Source: Demequina muriae
GTDB taxonomy: Bacteria > Actinomycetota > Actinomycetes > Actinomycetales > Demequinaceae
Assembly (NCBI RefSeq): GCF_030418295.1
Contig: NZ_JAUHQA010000001.1
Location: 434,001-498,000 of the forward strand
Direction: 5' to 3'
Length of the DNA stretch: 64,000 nucleotides
Shown here: positions 54,657 through 62,748 of the stretch, in pieces
How the letters are laid out: every line of letters starts with the position of its first letter
Numbering within the stretch: position 1 is the first letter of the stretch
Translations under genes and position numbers: made by a program
The notes under the pieces: model-generated
Seen by the model: only the letters and a program-made list of their open reading frames with translations
Told to the model about the DNA's origin: nothing
Databases searched by the model: none

Positions 54657-54702
54657 CCGTCGGCCGCGCCCCATGGTGGGGGTGCCTGGGCGCGGCCGAC
54701 GG
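54657..54702 (-). promoter_or_regulatory. 15-bp stem-loop between binding-protein and permease genes
   Basis: CCGTCGGCCGCGCCC (54657-54671) is the exact reverse complement of 54688-54702, with a 16-nt loop. It stands just after the binding-protein stop and before the first permease. No T-tract follows, so a full terminator is unlikely. Such hairpins in malE-malF type gaps stabilise upstream mRNA and lower permease expression. Confidence 0.65.
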
Positions 54703-54712
54703 GGTCAGCGGA

Positions 54713-56020
54713 CTAGAACTGCGACTCCCACTTGGTCTGGGTCGCGGTGAGCGCATCCTCGACGGAGATGTCTCCGTTGAGGACTCGCTGCAGCTCCTCT
54801 GCCATGTCGCGCATGAGCTGCTCGGCGACCGGCAGTCCCACGAACTCGTTGGCGGGGTAGCCCTCGTTCCAGACGTCGAACGCGGACTGGAAGATCTCGT
54901 CCTGCGTCACGAACTCCGGCACTGCGGTGCTGTTGCCCGGGAACGCGTTGGCCGCGTTGGCGAGCTCACCATTGGCGTCGGCGCTCATGAGGAACTCCAC
55001 GAGCTTCCACGCCTCCTCCTTGTTCTCGGAGTTCTCGGCGACACCGATGCCCCACGAGGCGTACGGAGTGCCGCGCTCTCCCGCGTACCCGTCCTCGGCG
55101 GGAACCGCGTGGAGCGAGAAGTCGAGGTCGGGGCTGGACTCGCGCAGCGTGTTGATGTGCGCGAGGGACGAGATCATCATTCCCACGCGGCCGCTGCTGA
55201 ACTCCTCGACCTTGTCCTGCTCCTTGAGCGTGGCGGCGCCCGGTGCGATGGCGCCGGCCTCGTCCAGACCGACCACGAAGTCGACAGCGCTCTGGACCTC
55301 GGGGTTGTTGACGTCGGGCGCACCGTCCTCGGTGAGCATCGACCCGCCTGACGCCCAGGCCCACGACATCACGTCGTTCTGGATGCCGTTGGGGGTCTCG
55401 AGCGACAGCGGGAGAATCCACCCGCTCGTGTTCTCGTCGCTCTCGGACACGGCGATGGCCGCGGCCTCGAACTCGCTGCGCGTGGACGGCGCTGCGTCGA
55501 CGCCTGCATCGGCCAGCAGGCCGTCATTGGTGAACAGCATGTACGCGAAGTTCACCACCGGGATCATGTAGGTCGAGCCGCCCAGCTGAACCTGGCTCGC
55601 GAGCTCACCGTCGTCGTAGCCGGCGTCGGACATCAGTGCCGTGAGGTCCGCGATCGACCCCTGGTCAACGAAGTCGCTGACCCACGCGCCGTCGAGGCCG
55701 ACCACGTCGGACATCGTGCCGGACGCCGCACCGGCGACGACCTGCTCACGGGTCGAGGCGTAGGGGCCGGACAGGAGCTCCACCTCGATGCCAGGGTTGG
55801 CCTCTTCGAAATCGTCCATCAGGCCGCGCAGCACGCCCTCCGGGAGCTCGGGCTCCCACCACTGCGCGAACTCGAGCGTGACGGTCTCGCCGTTGCCGCC
55901 ACCGTCACCATCGCTCGGGCCATCCGAGGCGCCTTCGGAGCTGCAAGCGGTGACCAGCGCGAGCGCACTGATCGCGGCTGTCGCCCCGATCCACTTCCTC
56001 ATACGAGCTTCCTTGCTCAT
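54713..56020 (-). CDS. ABC transporter sugar-binding lipoprotein
   Basis: 435 residues with a lipoprotein signal (ALALVTACSS) and an acidic Gly/Ser spacer, then a CUT1-type extracellular solute-binding fold (VTLEFAQWWEPEL, EVELLSGPYASTREQ, MMISSLAHIN, KEEAWKLVEFLMSA). It captures the sugar for the two permeases. GGAGAG precedes the first ATG; a second ATG six codons later also has AAGGAAG upstream. First gene of the six-gene sugar operon, transcribed from the DeoR-box promoter. Confidence 0.93.
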   Translation of the reverse strand: MSKEARMRKWIGATAAISALALVTACSSEGASDGPSDGDGGGNGETVTLEFAQWWEPELPEGVLRGLMDDFEEANPGIEVELLSGPYASTREQVVAGAASGTMSDVVGLDGAWVSDFVDQGSIADLTALMSDAGYDDGELASQVQLGGSTYMIPVVNFAYMLFTNDGLLADAGVDAAPSTRSEFEAAAIAVSESDENTSGWILPLSLETPNGIQNDVMSWAWASGGSMLTEDGAPDVNNPEVQSAVDFVVGLDEAGAIAPGAATLKEQDKVEEFSSGRVGMMISSLAHINTLRESSPDLDFSLHAVPAEDGYAGERGTPYASWGIGVAENSENKEEAWKLVEFLMSADANGELANAANAFPGNSTAVPEFVTQDEIFQSAFDVWNEGYPANEFVGLPVAEQLMRDMAEELQRVLNGDISVEDALTATQTKWESQF

Positions 56021-56070
56021 GTCTCTCCAATCAGTGACCGCTCTGACGCGGAGTGCGCCTGCGCCACTTT

Positions 56071-56088
56071 GCGCTTTTCTGCGGTTTT
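56071..56088. promoter_or_regulatory. putative DeoR operator box 1
   Basis: GCGCTTTTCTGCGGTTTT, two T-tracts six bases apart, five bases downstream of the sugar operon -10. Shares GCTTTTyTGyG with box 3. Confidence 0.5.
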
Positions 56089-56092
56089 ACTC

Positions 56093-56122
56093 ACGCTAGT
56101 GCGGCCTCTTGCGAGTTGTCAA
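56093..56122 (-). promoter_or_regulatory. sugar operon promoter, TTGACA-18-TAGCGT
   Basis: On the minus strand a perfect -35 TTGACA (56117-56122) is followed by 18 bases and TAGCGT (56093-56098), about 72 bases before the binding-protein ATG. It is bracketed by operator boxes 1 and 2, the layout of a repressed promoter. Confidence 0.7.
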
Positions 56123-56123
56123 G

Positions 56124-56142
56124 CATCAAAAGTCACAAAACC
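56124..56142. promoter_or_regulatory. putative DeoR operator box 2
   Basis: CATCAAAAGTCACAAAACC, two A-tracts five bases apart, next to the -35 of the sugar operon. The core AAAGTCAC recurs at 56189-56196. Confidence 0.45.
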
Positions 56143-56188
56143 GCATCGGCGCTCGGGGAGTCTGCGGCCCTCCCGCCCTGGCGGACCC

Positions 56189-56220
56189 AAAGTCACTGCT
56201 GTTTCATGCTTTTTTGTGCT
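56189..56220. promoter_or_regulatory. putative DeoR operator box 3 with second AAAGTCAC
   Basis: AAAGTCAC (56189-56196) followed by GCTTTTTTGTG (56208-56218), directly upstream of TACAAC, a plausible -10 seven bases before the deoR-type ATG. This suggests autorepression. Confidence 0.45.
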
Positions 56221-56232
56221 ACAACTTCAGTC

Positions 56233-57060
56233 ATGACACGTGCAGATTCCGCGCATCGCCCGCGCACTGATGCGGGGCGTCGCCTGCCTGCGGGGCGCAA
56301 GGCCGACCTCGTGGACGCGATCACGGACGCGGGGCAGGTGACGGTCGCTGAGCTCGCCGAGAAGTTCGCGGTCTCGCCCGACACGATCCGGCGCGACCTC
56401 GACCGTCTCGACGCGGACGGACTCGTCATTCGCACCCACGGAGGTGCCGTGAGCCCGCAGTCCGGCGCCAAGCCGGAGACTGCGCTCGACCTGCGCAAGC
56501 AGGTGCAGATGGCGGCCAAGGAGACCATCGGCGAGCTGGCGGCGGGCCTCGTCGACGACGGCGACACCATCATGATCAACGGCGGCACCACCGCCCTCGC
56601 GCTCGCTCGACACCTGGCCGATCACCGCAGCCTGACGATCGCCACCAACAACCTGCTGCTCTCCACTGAGATCGACCCGGAGTGCATCCGCAATCTGTAC
56701 GTGTTCGGCGGCACGGTGCGCACCCATGATCACGTGAGCATCGGCCCCGTCCACCTCGGTGGCCTCGCCGGCGGCGTCGACCTCGATGTGCGCTGCCGCC
56801 TGTCGCTGATCGCCGTGGGCGGCGTCAACACGGCGAGCTTCTCCACGTCCAACGTCGCCGAGGCGACGATGATGAGGGACATGATGGAGGCGGGCGACAC
56901 CGTCGCGGTGATGATCGACTCGTCGAAGTTCAATCGCAAGCTGTTCGCCCAGTTCGCTCCCCTGGCGATGGCGGACTACGTCATCACTGATCAGATGCCG
57001 GGCACGGAGTACATGAACGCGTTCGCCGCAGCGGGCGTCGAGGTGATCTGTCCCGAGTAG
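56233..57060 (+). CDS. DeoR/GlpR-family transcriptional repressor
   Basis: 275 residues. N-terminal DeoR helix-turn-helix ([30 protein letters not shown] with HGGAV following) and the sugar-phosphate-sensing domain ([21 protein letters not shown]-like [20 protein letters not shown]). Family members repress sugar operons and release DNA on binding a sugar phosphate. It is divergent from the sugar operon, with related A/T-tract boxes at both promoters, so it is the likely local repressor. Confidence 0.93.
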   Translation: MTRADSAHRPRTDAGRRLPAGRKADLVDAITDAGQVTVAELAEKFAVSPDTIRRDLDRLDADGLVIRTHGGAVSPQSGAKPETALDLRKQVQMAAKETIGELAAGLVDDGDTIMINGGTTALALARHLADHRSLTIATNNLLLSTEIDPECIRNLYVFGGTVRTHDHVSIGPVHLGGLAGGVDLDVRCRLSLIAVGGVNTASFSTSNVAEATMMRDMMEAGDTVAVMIDSSKFNRKLFAQFAPLAMADYVITDQMPGTEYMNAFAAAGVEVICPE

Positions 57061-57092
57061 CGGTGGTCCGGTCGCACGGCCTCCCCCGGTGT

Positions 57093-57098
57093 TACGTT
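57093..57098 (+). promoter_or_regulatory. -10 element TACGTT, leaderless type
   Basis: TANNNT hexamer six bases before the ATG of the arginine deiminase gene; no ribosome site. Confidence 0.45.
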
Positions 57099-57104
57099 TT
57101 CTTC

Positions 57105-58361
57105 ATGACTCAGGCCCCTGTCAAGCCTCAGGACCGCTACGGCGCCCACTCCGAGGTGGGGCGCCTGCGCAAGGTGCTGGTCTGCTCCCCCGGCCTCGCC
57201 CACAATCGCCTCACCCCGTCGAACGCGGACGCCCTGCTGTTCGACGACGTGATGTGGGTCGACAACGCGCGCCGCGACCACGATGAGTTCATCTCGCTCA
57301 TGCGCGAGCGGGACATCGAGGTGCTCGAGCTCCACGAGATCCTGGCCCAGACGCTCGCGATCCCCGAGGCGCGCACCTGGCTGATGGACCGCAAGATCAC
57401 GCCCGACGAGGTGGGGCTGGGCCTGGTGCCGGACGTTCGCGCCTTCCTGGACCTGCTGGACCCCCACGTGCTCGCGCGCTACGTCCTGGGCGGCCTGTCC
57501 ACCTCCGACCTGCCCATCGACTTCGCCGCGCCCAGCCTGCAGCTGGTGCGGGAGGAGTCGGGCATGCGCGACTACCTGATGCCGCCGCTGCCCAACACGC
57601 TGTTCACGCGGGACACCACCAGCTGGATCTACGGCGGCGTCACCCTCAACCCGCTGTACTGGCCCGCGCGGCATGCCGAGACGCTCATCATGAAGGCCGT
57701 GTACCGGTTCCACCCCGACTTCGCGGGCGACGTCACCACTTGGTGGGGCGACCCCGAGCGCGACCACGGGCTCGCGACCCTCGAGGGCGGCGATGTGATG
57801 CCCATCGGCAACGGCGTGGTGCTGATCGGCATGTCCGAACGCTCGAGCCGCCAGGCCATCACGCAGGTCGCCACGTCGCTGTTCACGGCCGGCGCCGCCA
57901 AGCGGGTGATCGTCGCGAAGATGCCCAAGCTGCGCGCGGCGATGCACCTCGACACCGTCTTCACCATGGCCGATCGCGACGTCGCCACCGTCTTCCCGGG
58001 CATCGTCGACGGGATCGAGACCTACTCCCTCTTCCCGGCCGATGCGCCCGTCACCTTGGACGTGGTGCGGGAGAACCTCCCCTTCACGGAGGTGGTCGCC
58101 CACGCGCTCGGCCTCAAGAAGCTGCGGACCATCGCCACCGGCGGCGACCGCTACGCCTCCGAGCGTCAGCAGTGGGACTCGGGCAACAACGTGCTGGCGC
58201 TCGAGCCCGGAGTGGTCGTGGCCTATGACCGCAACACCCACACCAACGCGCTGCTGCGCGAGGCCGGCATCGACGTGCTCGAGATCGTGGGCTCCGAGCT
58301 GGGCCGCGGCCGCGGCGGCGCGCATTGCATGACCCAGCCGCTGGTGCGGGACCCACTCTGA
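57105..58361 (+). CDS. arcA: arginine deiminase
   Basis: 418 residues, full family length. Catalytic landmarks: [41 protein letters not shown] (catalytic His) and the nucleophile Cys in [13 protein letters not shown] at the C-terminus. Converts arginine to citrulline and ammonia. No arcB, arcC or arcD is adjacent, so it probably serves acid tolerance or nitrogen supply, not a complete fermentation operon. Confidence 0.95.
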   Translation: MTQAPVKPQDRYGAHSEVGRLRKVLVCSPGLAHNRLTPSNADALLFDDVMWVDNARRDHDEFISLMRERDIEVLELHEILAQTLAIPEARTWLMDRKITPDEVGLGLVPDVRAFLDLLDPHVLARYVLGGLSTSDLPIDFAAPSLQLVREESGMRDYLMPPLPNTLFTRDTTSWIYGGVTLNPLYWPARHAETLIMKAVYRFHPDFAGDVTTWWGDPERDHGLATLEGGDVMPIGNGVVLIGMSERSSRQAITQVATSLFTAGAAKRVIVAKMPKLRAAMHLDTVFTMADRDVATVFPGIVDGIETYSLFPADAPVTLDVVRENLPFTEVVAHALGLKKLRTIATGGDRYASERQQWDSGNNVLALEPGVVVAYDRNTHTNALLREAGIDVLEIVGSELGRGRGGAHCMTQPLVRDPL

Positions 58362-58403
58362 CGCCCGGCCCGGGTGACGCCGTGGCGGCAGAGGCCTGCG
58401 GGC

Positions 58404-58409
58404 TACACT
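58404..58409 (+). promoter_or_regulatory. -10 element TACACT, leaderless type
   Basis: TANNNT hexamer seven bases before the ATG of the heme oxygenase gene. Confidence 0.45.
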
Positions 58410-58416
58410 CGGCCGC

Positions 58417-59049
58417 ATGACCCCCGCGAGCACGCTGTCCGTGCGCATCCGAGAGGCGACGGCGGCCGAGCACCGGGCCGCTGAGACCCGCGGCTACATC
58501 ACGCGGCTCATGGACGGCGAGCTCGACCTCGCGGCCTACACCCGGTATCTGATCCAGTTCGCCCACGTCTACCGCGCACTGGAGAGCAGGGCACCCCAGC
58601 CCCGCGATCCCGCGCCCCTCAACGACCCCCGCCTGGACCGCTTCCCGTCGATCGCGAGCGACCTGGCGCACCTGGGCGCCGCCGACTGGGAGAGCCGACC
58701 GGTCATCGACGCCGCACTCGCCTATGCCGCGCACCTCCGCGCCATTCCCGTCATCGACGTCCCGCGCTACCTCGCGCACCACTACACGCGGTATCTGGGA
58801 GACCTGTCCGGCGGCCAGGCGATCGGCGCACTCATGGCGCGCCACTACGGCGCGACGCCCCAGCAGCTGTCGTTCTATCGGTTCGAGCAGATCGCCGCCG
58901 CGCCCCGCTTCAAGACGGAGTACCGTGCGGCGTTGGACGCTCTGGAGCTCAGCCCTGCGCAGGAGCAGGCCTTTGTCGATGAGGCGCTGGTGGCCTTCCG
59001 CCTCAATGCGGCGATCTTCGACCAGCTGGGCGCCCCCACACCTGCCTGA
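58417..59049 (+). CDS. biliverdin-producing heme oxygenase
   Basis: 210 residues, the HmuO/HO-1 size. Proximal His in REATAAEHRAAE near residue 16 and the distal-helix GDLSGGQAIG near 130 are both intact. It degrades heme to biliverdin, CO and iron, normally for iron acquisition. No heme transporter adjoins it. Confidence 0.93.
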   Translation: MTPASTLSVRIREATAAEHRAAETRGYITRLMDGELDLAAYTRYLIQFAHVYRALESRAPQPRDPAPLNDPRLDRFPSIASDLAHLGAADWESRPVIDAALAYAAHLRAIPVIDVPRYLAHHYTRYLGDLSGGQAIGALMARHYGATPQQLSFYRFEQIAAAPRFKTEYRAALDALELSPAQEQAFVDEALVAFRLNAAIFDQLGAPTPA

Positions 59050-59152
59050 CCGGAGACCCCAGGCCTGACGGCCCGCAAGCGACGGCGCCGCATCGGATAG
59101 CCTCGAGTCACGACAGCACTCGACGACCCTGCACCATCAGAGGGGAGGCGTG

Positions 59153-60892
59153 GTGACCACCGGAATCCGGGATCGCGCCTACGCCCGGCTCAGCGGCCCC
59201 CCAGCGCCACGCCGGCGAGCCCCGCGCGTGTTCGAGGCGAGCTTCTCTGCGGTGGGCATTGTCATCGGGCTGTACTTCTTGGCCATCTCCCTCACGCCGT
59301 CGCTGCTGCCCCGCGCCGGCTACGCCCAGGGGCTCAACTCGGGCGTCGCGTTCATGATCGGGTACGGGCTCGGGGCCGGCGCGTACGCGCTGATGCGGTT
59401 CCTGAGCGTGCCGCAGGCCCGTGGGCGGGTGCGCGTCGCGCTGCTGTCGGTCTCGCTCGCCCTGATCGCACTCCAGGCATCCCTGGCGATCTGGCGATAC
59501 GTGGGCTGGCAGAACCAGACCCGACTGGCCTTCGGCATGGAGCCCCTGTCGCCCCTGGTGTGGCCCGTCATCGCGATCGTCGCGGTCGCCGTCGCGGCTC
59601 TCGTGCTGGTCATCGCACGGTCCCTGCGGCTGCTGTTCCGCAAGGCCGACGATCTCTTCAATCGGTGGCTTCCCCGACGGCTCGCGGTGACGCTTGCCGG
59701 CGTGATCCTGGTCGCGGTGCTGTGGTGGGTGCTGTCCGGGGCATTCGTCAATGCCTTCTTCACGACGTCGAACTGGATCTTCTCCGGCCGGGACCTGCAG
59801 TCCAACCCAGGCGACGAGCAGCCGCTGCAGCCCGAGCGCTCAGGCTCCCCCGCATCGGCCGTCGACTTCGAGCACATGGGGCGCCAGGGCCGATCGTTCG
59901 TGGCGAGCGGCCCCTCGGCGGAGGACATCGACGAGTACACGGGCGGCGGTGCGCTCGAGCCCATCCGGGCGTACGTGGGGCTGCGGTCCGCGGACACTCT
60001 CGAGGAACGCGCGGAACTGGTACTCGACGAGTTGCAGCGCGCCGGAGCCTTCGACCGAGAGATCCTGGTGCTCGCCACGGTCACCGGCACCGGATACCTC
60101 GACCCCGCCGGCGTCGACCCGCTCGAATACCTGTGGAACGGCGACACCGCGATCGCAGGGGTCCAGTACTCGTATCTGCCCAGCTGGATCTCGCTCCTCG
60201 CGGACCAGGACGTGGTCCGGGAGACCTCGCGAGTGGTGTTCCGCACGGTGCACGACTACTGGGCGACCCTTCCCGAGGACGATCGCCCTCAGTTCTACCT
60301 CTACGGCCTGTCGCTCGGCTCCACCGGTGTCGAAGCCGTGCTGTCGAGCGTGGACATCCTCAATGAGCCGATCGACGGCGCGCTGATGGTGGGACCGCCG
60401 TTCATCAACGAGATGCACACCGAGATCACCGCGGCGCGGGACACCGGCACGCCGCCGTGGCAGCCGGTCTTCAACCAGGGCCGGACCGTGCGGTTCACCG
60501 CGGAGCAGTACGGGCTCGACGCCGGCGGCACCTGGGGCCCCACCCGCCTCGTGTACCTGCAGCATGGCTCCGACCCCGTGACGTGGTTCGACGGGACGCT
60601 GGCCTTCACCAGCCCCGAGTGGCTGGAGCCCGGCCAGCGCGCACCCGACGTGGCCGAGACGATGGCCTGGTACCCCATCGTCACCATGTGGCAGGTGCTG
60701 CTCGACATGCCTGCGGCGGGCTCGATCCCCGAGGGCTACGGGCACCTCTACACGCACCGCGCGAACCTCGATGCATGGGCGGGCGTCACCCGGCCGGAGG
60801 GCTGGGATGCGGCCGATGCGGACGCCTTGGGCGAGCATCTGAGGCAGCGGGCGGAGCGCCTCGACGACCAGCGATCCCTGCTCGCCGACTGA
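59153..60892 (+). CDS. membrane-anchored alpha/beta hydrolase (Abhydrolase_9 family)
   Basis: 579 residues from the GTG at 59153; the GTG three bases earlier sits too close to GGGGAGG. Four or five N-terminal membrane segments (residues about 25-205) precede a hydrolase domain with the nucleophile elbow YGLSLGSTGVE near 385 and a C-terminal GYGHLYTHR that may give the His. This matches the actinobacterial two-part Abhydrolase_9_N/Abhydrolase_9 family; substrate unknown. Confidence 0.88.
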   Translation: MTTGIRDRAYARLSGPPAPRRRAPRVFEASFSAVGIVIGLYFLAISLTPSLLPRAGYAQGLNSGVAFMIGYGLGAGAYALMRFLSVPQARGRVRVALLSVSLALIALQASLAIWRYVGWQNQTRLAFGMEPLSPLVWPVIAIVAVAVAALVLVIARSLRLLFRKADDLFNRWLPRRLAVTLAGVILVAVLWWVLSGAFVNAFFTTSNWIFSGRDLQSNPGDEQPLQPERSGSPASAVDFEHMGRQGRSFVASGPSAEDIDEYTGGGALEPIRAYVGLRSADTLEERAELVLDELQRAGAFDREILVLATVTGTGYLDPAGVDPLEYLWNGDTAIAGVQYSYLPSWISLLADQDVVRETSRVVFRTVHDYWATLPEDDRPQFYLYGLSLGSTGVEAVLSSVDILNEPIDGALMVGPPFINEMHTEITAARDTGTPPWQPVFNQGRTVRFTAEQYGLDAGGTWGPTRLVYLQHGSDPVTWFDGTLAFTSPEWLEPGQRAPDVAETMAWYPIVTMWQVLLDMPAAGSIPEGYGHLYTHRANLDAWAGVTRPEGWDAADADALGEHLRQRAERLDDQRSLLAD

Positions 60893-60904
60893 CTCACCGG
60901 CGGA

Positions 60905-60933
60905 TTCTGCGCGAAATCTCGACCACGTAGAAT
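60905..60933 (+). promoter_or_regulatory. promoter TTCTGC-17-TAGAAT, leaderless type
   Basis: TAGAAT (60928-60933) is a near-consensus -10, 17 bases after a weak -35, and ends six bases before the antiporter ATG. Confidence 0.55.
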
Positions 60934-60939
60934 CACCCC

Positions 60940-62562
60940 ATGTTGCACCATGCCCCGCTGCTGACCACGATCGCTGCGGGCCTGGTCGTCGCCTTCGGAT
61001 TGGGATTTCTCGCCCAGAAGGCGCGCTTGTCTCCCATCGTCGGCTACCTTGCGGCCGGCATCGTCATCGGCCCCTTCACCCCCGGTTACGAAGCGGACAC
61101 CGAGCTGGCGATGGAGCTCGCGGAGATCGGCGTGATCCTGCTGATGTTCGGGGTGGGACTCCATTTCTCGTTCCGGGAGCTGCTCGCGGTGCGCAAGGTC
61201 GCGCTCCCGGGCGCGATCGCCCAGATGACGGCCGCGACGGCGCTCGGCACCGGCTTGGGTTTGTGGATCGGCTGGGATCTCGGGGCGTCGATGCTGTTTG
61301 GACTCGCGCTGTCGGTGGCGTCCACCGTCGTGATGCTCCGGGCGCTTGAGGACGAGCAGCTCCTCGACACTCGGGGCGGCCACATCGCGGTCGGATGGCT
61401 GATCGTCGAGGACCTCGCGATGGTGATCGCGCTGGTGATGATCCCCGTGCTGGCCTCCGACGTCGGCGGCCCGGGGGCGCTGGCCGGTGAGCTCGCGTGG
61501 ACCATCGTCAAGGTGGGCGCGTTCGTCGCGCTGATGGTCGTCGTCGGACGGCGGGCGATTCCGTGGCTGCTCGGGCGCGTGGCCGACTCGGGTTCGCGCG
61601 AGCTCTTCACGCTCAGCGTGCTCGCGCTCGGCATCGGCGTGGCCGTGGGCGCGGCCTACCTGTTCGACGTCTCCTTCGCGCTCGGCGCGTTCTTCGCCGG
61701 CATGATCCTGCGCGAGTCCGACCTCTCCCATCGCGCGGCCGAGGACTCTCTGCCGCTGCGGCAGGCCTTCGCTGTGCTGTTCTTCGTCGCGGTCGGCATG
61801 CTGTTCGACTGGCGCGTGATCATCGAGCAGCCGCTGGCGCTGCTGGGCACGTTCCTCGTGATCGTCGCGGGCAAGACCGTGGTGGCGTTCGCCATCGTCA
61901 GAGCCCTGAAGTACTCGAAGCAGATGGCGCTGGTCGTGGCCGCGGCGCTGGCGCAGATCGGCGAGTTCTCGTTCATCCTCGTCACTCTCGGGGCGGACCT
62001 CGAGATCCTCTCCGGCGACGCGCGAGACCTGGTGCTCGGTGGAGCCATCCTGTCGATCATCGCCAACCCCCTGCTGTTCGCCTGGGCCACCCGCGCCTAC
62101 CGCGAGACGGAGGATGTGGTGCCCATCGCCGATGCGCCACGAGAGTACGAGGGCGAGGACCACGTGCTCGTCGTGGGATTCGGGCGCGTGGGTGCGCGGG
62201 TCGCTGAGGGCCTGTGGGCACGCGGCGTCCCCACCGTCGTCGTGGACGATGACGAGCGCCGGGTCGAGACCCTACGGGAGCAGGGCCGCGAGGCGATCCT
62301 GGGCAATGCCGTGCGCGCGAAGGTGCTCATGGCTGCGGGCATCGACGCCGCGACGGTCGTCATCGTCGCGATCCCCGACCCGTTGAACGCCGGCGCCATC
62401 GTGTCGAAGGCCCGCGCGATGCGACCCGAGGCACGGATCATCGGCCGCGGGCACCGCGACGTGGACGTTGAGTACCTGACGGAGATGGGCGCCGACCGCG
62501 TCATCGTGGGCGTGCACGAGACGGCTGACCTCATGGTCGCGGAGGCGGACTCCCGGGCCTAG
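60940..62562 (+). CDS. Kef/YbaL-type cation:proton antiporter with TrkA-N domain
   Basis: 540 residues. About 12 membrane segments of the CPA2 fold (VGYLAAGIVIGPFTPG, then LALGIGVAVGAAYLFDVSFALGA) followed from about 405 by an RCK/TrkA-N nucleotide-binding domain (VLVVGFGRVGARVAEGL, VVDDDERRV). Exchanges K+ or Na+ for protons under control of the cytoplasmic domain. Confidence 0.93.
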   Translation: MLHHAPLLTTIAAGLVVAFGLGFLAQKARLSPIVGYLAAGIVIGPFTPGYEADTELAMELAEIGVILLMFGVGLHFSFRELLAVRKVALPGAIAQMTAATALGTGLGLWIGWDLGASMLFGLALSVASTVVMLRALEDEQLLDTRGGHIAVGWLIVEDLAMVIALVMIPVLASDVGGPGALAGELAWTIVKVGAFVALMVVVGRRAIPWLLGRVADSGSRELFTLSVLALGIGVAVGAAYLFDVSFALGAFFAGMILRESDLSHRAAEDSLPLRQAFAVLFFVAVGMLFDWRVIIEQPLALLGTFLVIVAGKTVVAFAIVRALKYSKQMALVVAAALAQIGEFSFILVTLGADLEILSGDARDLVLGGAILSIIANPLLFAWATRAYRETEDVVPIADAPREYEGEDHVLVVGFGRVGARVAEGLWARGVPTVVVDDDERRVETLREQGREAILGNAVRAKVLMAAGIDAATVVIVAIPDPLNAGAIVSKARAMRPEARIIGRGHRDVDVEYLTEMGADRVIVGVHETADLMVAEADSRA

Positions 62563-62593
62563 CCCCCCGGGTGGCGGCTGGTCTCTGAGGCCC

Positions 62594-62737
62594 TCAGTGC
62601 GACTTCCGGGCGAGCCTCCACATGGTCCAGTTGATGCGCATGAAGCGGAAGAACTGGAACACGGGGTTGCGCCGGCGCCGCAGCTCCTGCGGCGTGGGAA
62701 GCGGCGCCTGGGCGATGCGCTCGTTGGTGGTATCCAT
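62594..62737 (-). CDS. 47-residue basic protein, companion of the SQR-like gene
   Basis: Starts at an ATG with a perfect AAGGAGG seven bases upstream, 11 bases after the flavoprotein stop. The C-terminal half is aromatic and basic (NPVFQFFRFMRINWTMWRLARKSH region), probably an amphipathic membrane-surface helix. Too short for family assignment. The ribosome site and operon position make it a likely real gene. Confidence 0.7.
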   Translation of the reverse strand: MDTTNERIAQAPLPTPQELRRRRNPVFQFFRFMRINWTMWRLARKSH

Positions 62738-62748
62738 GGCGTGCCTCC

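Noticed and set aside
52217-55351. 1044-codon open frame antisense to the aldolase, permease and binding-protein genes
   Set aside because: His/Arg/Asp-rich composition is a high-GC complement artefact; the opposite strand encodes clear transporter proteins.
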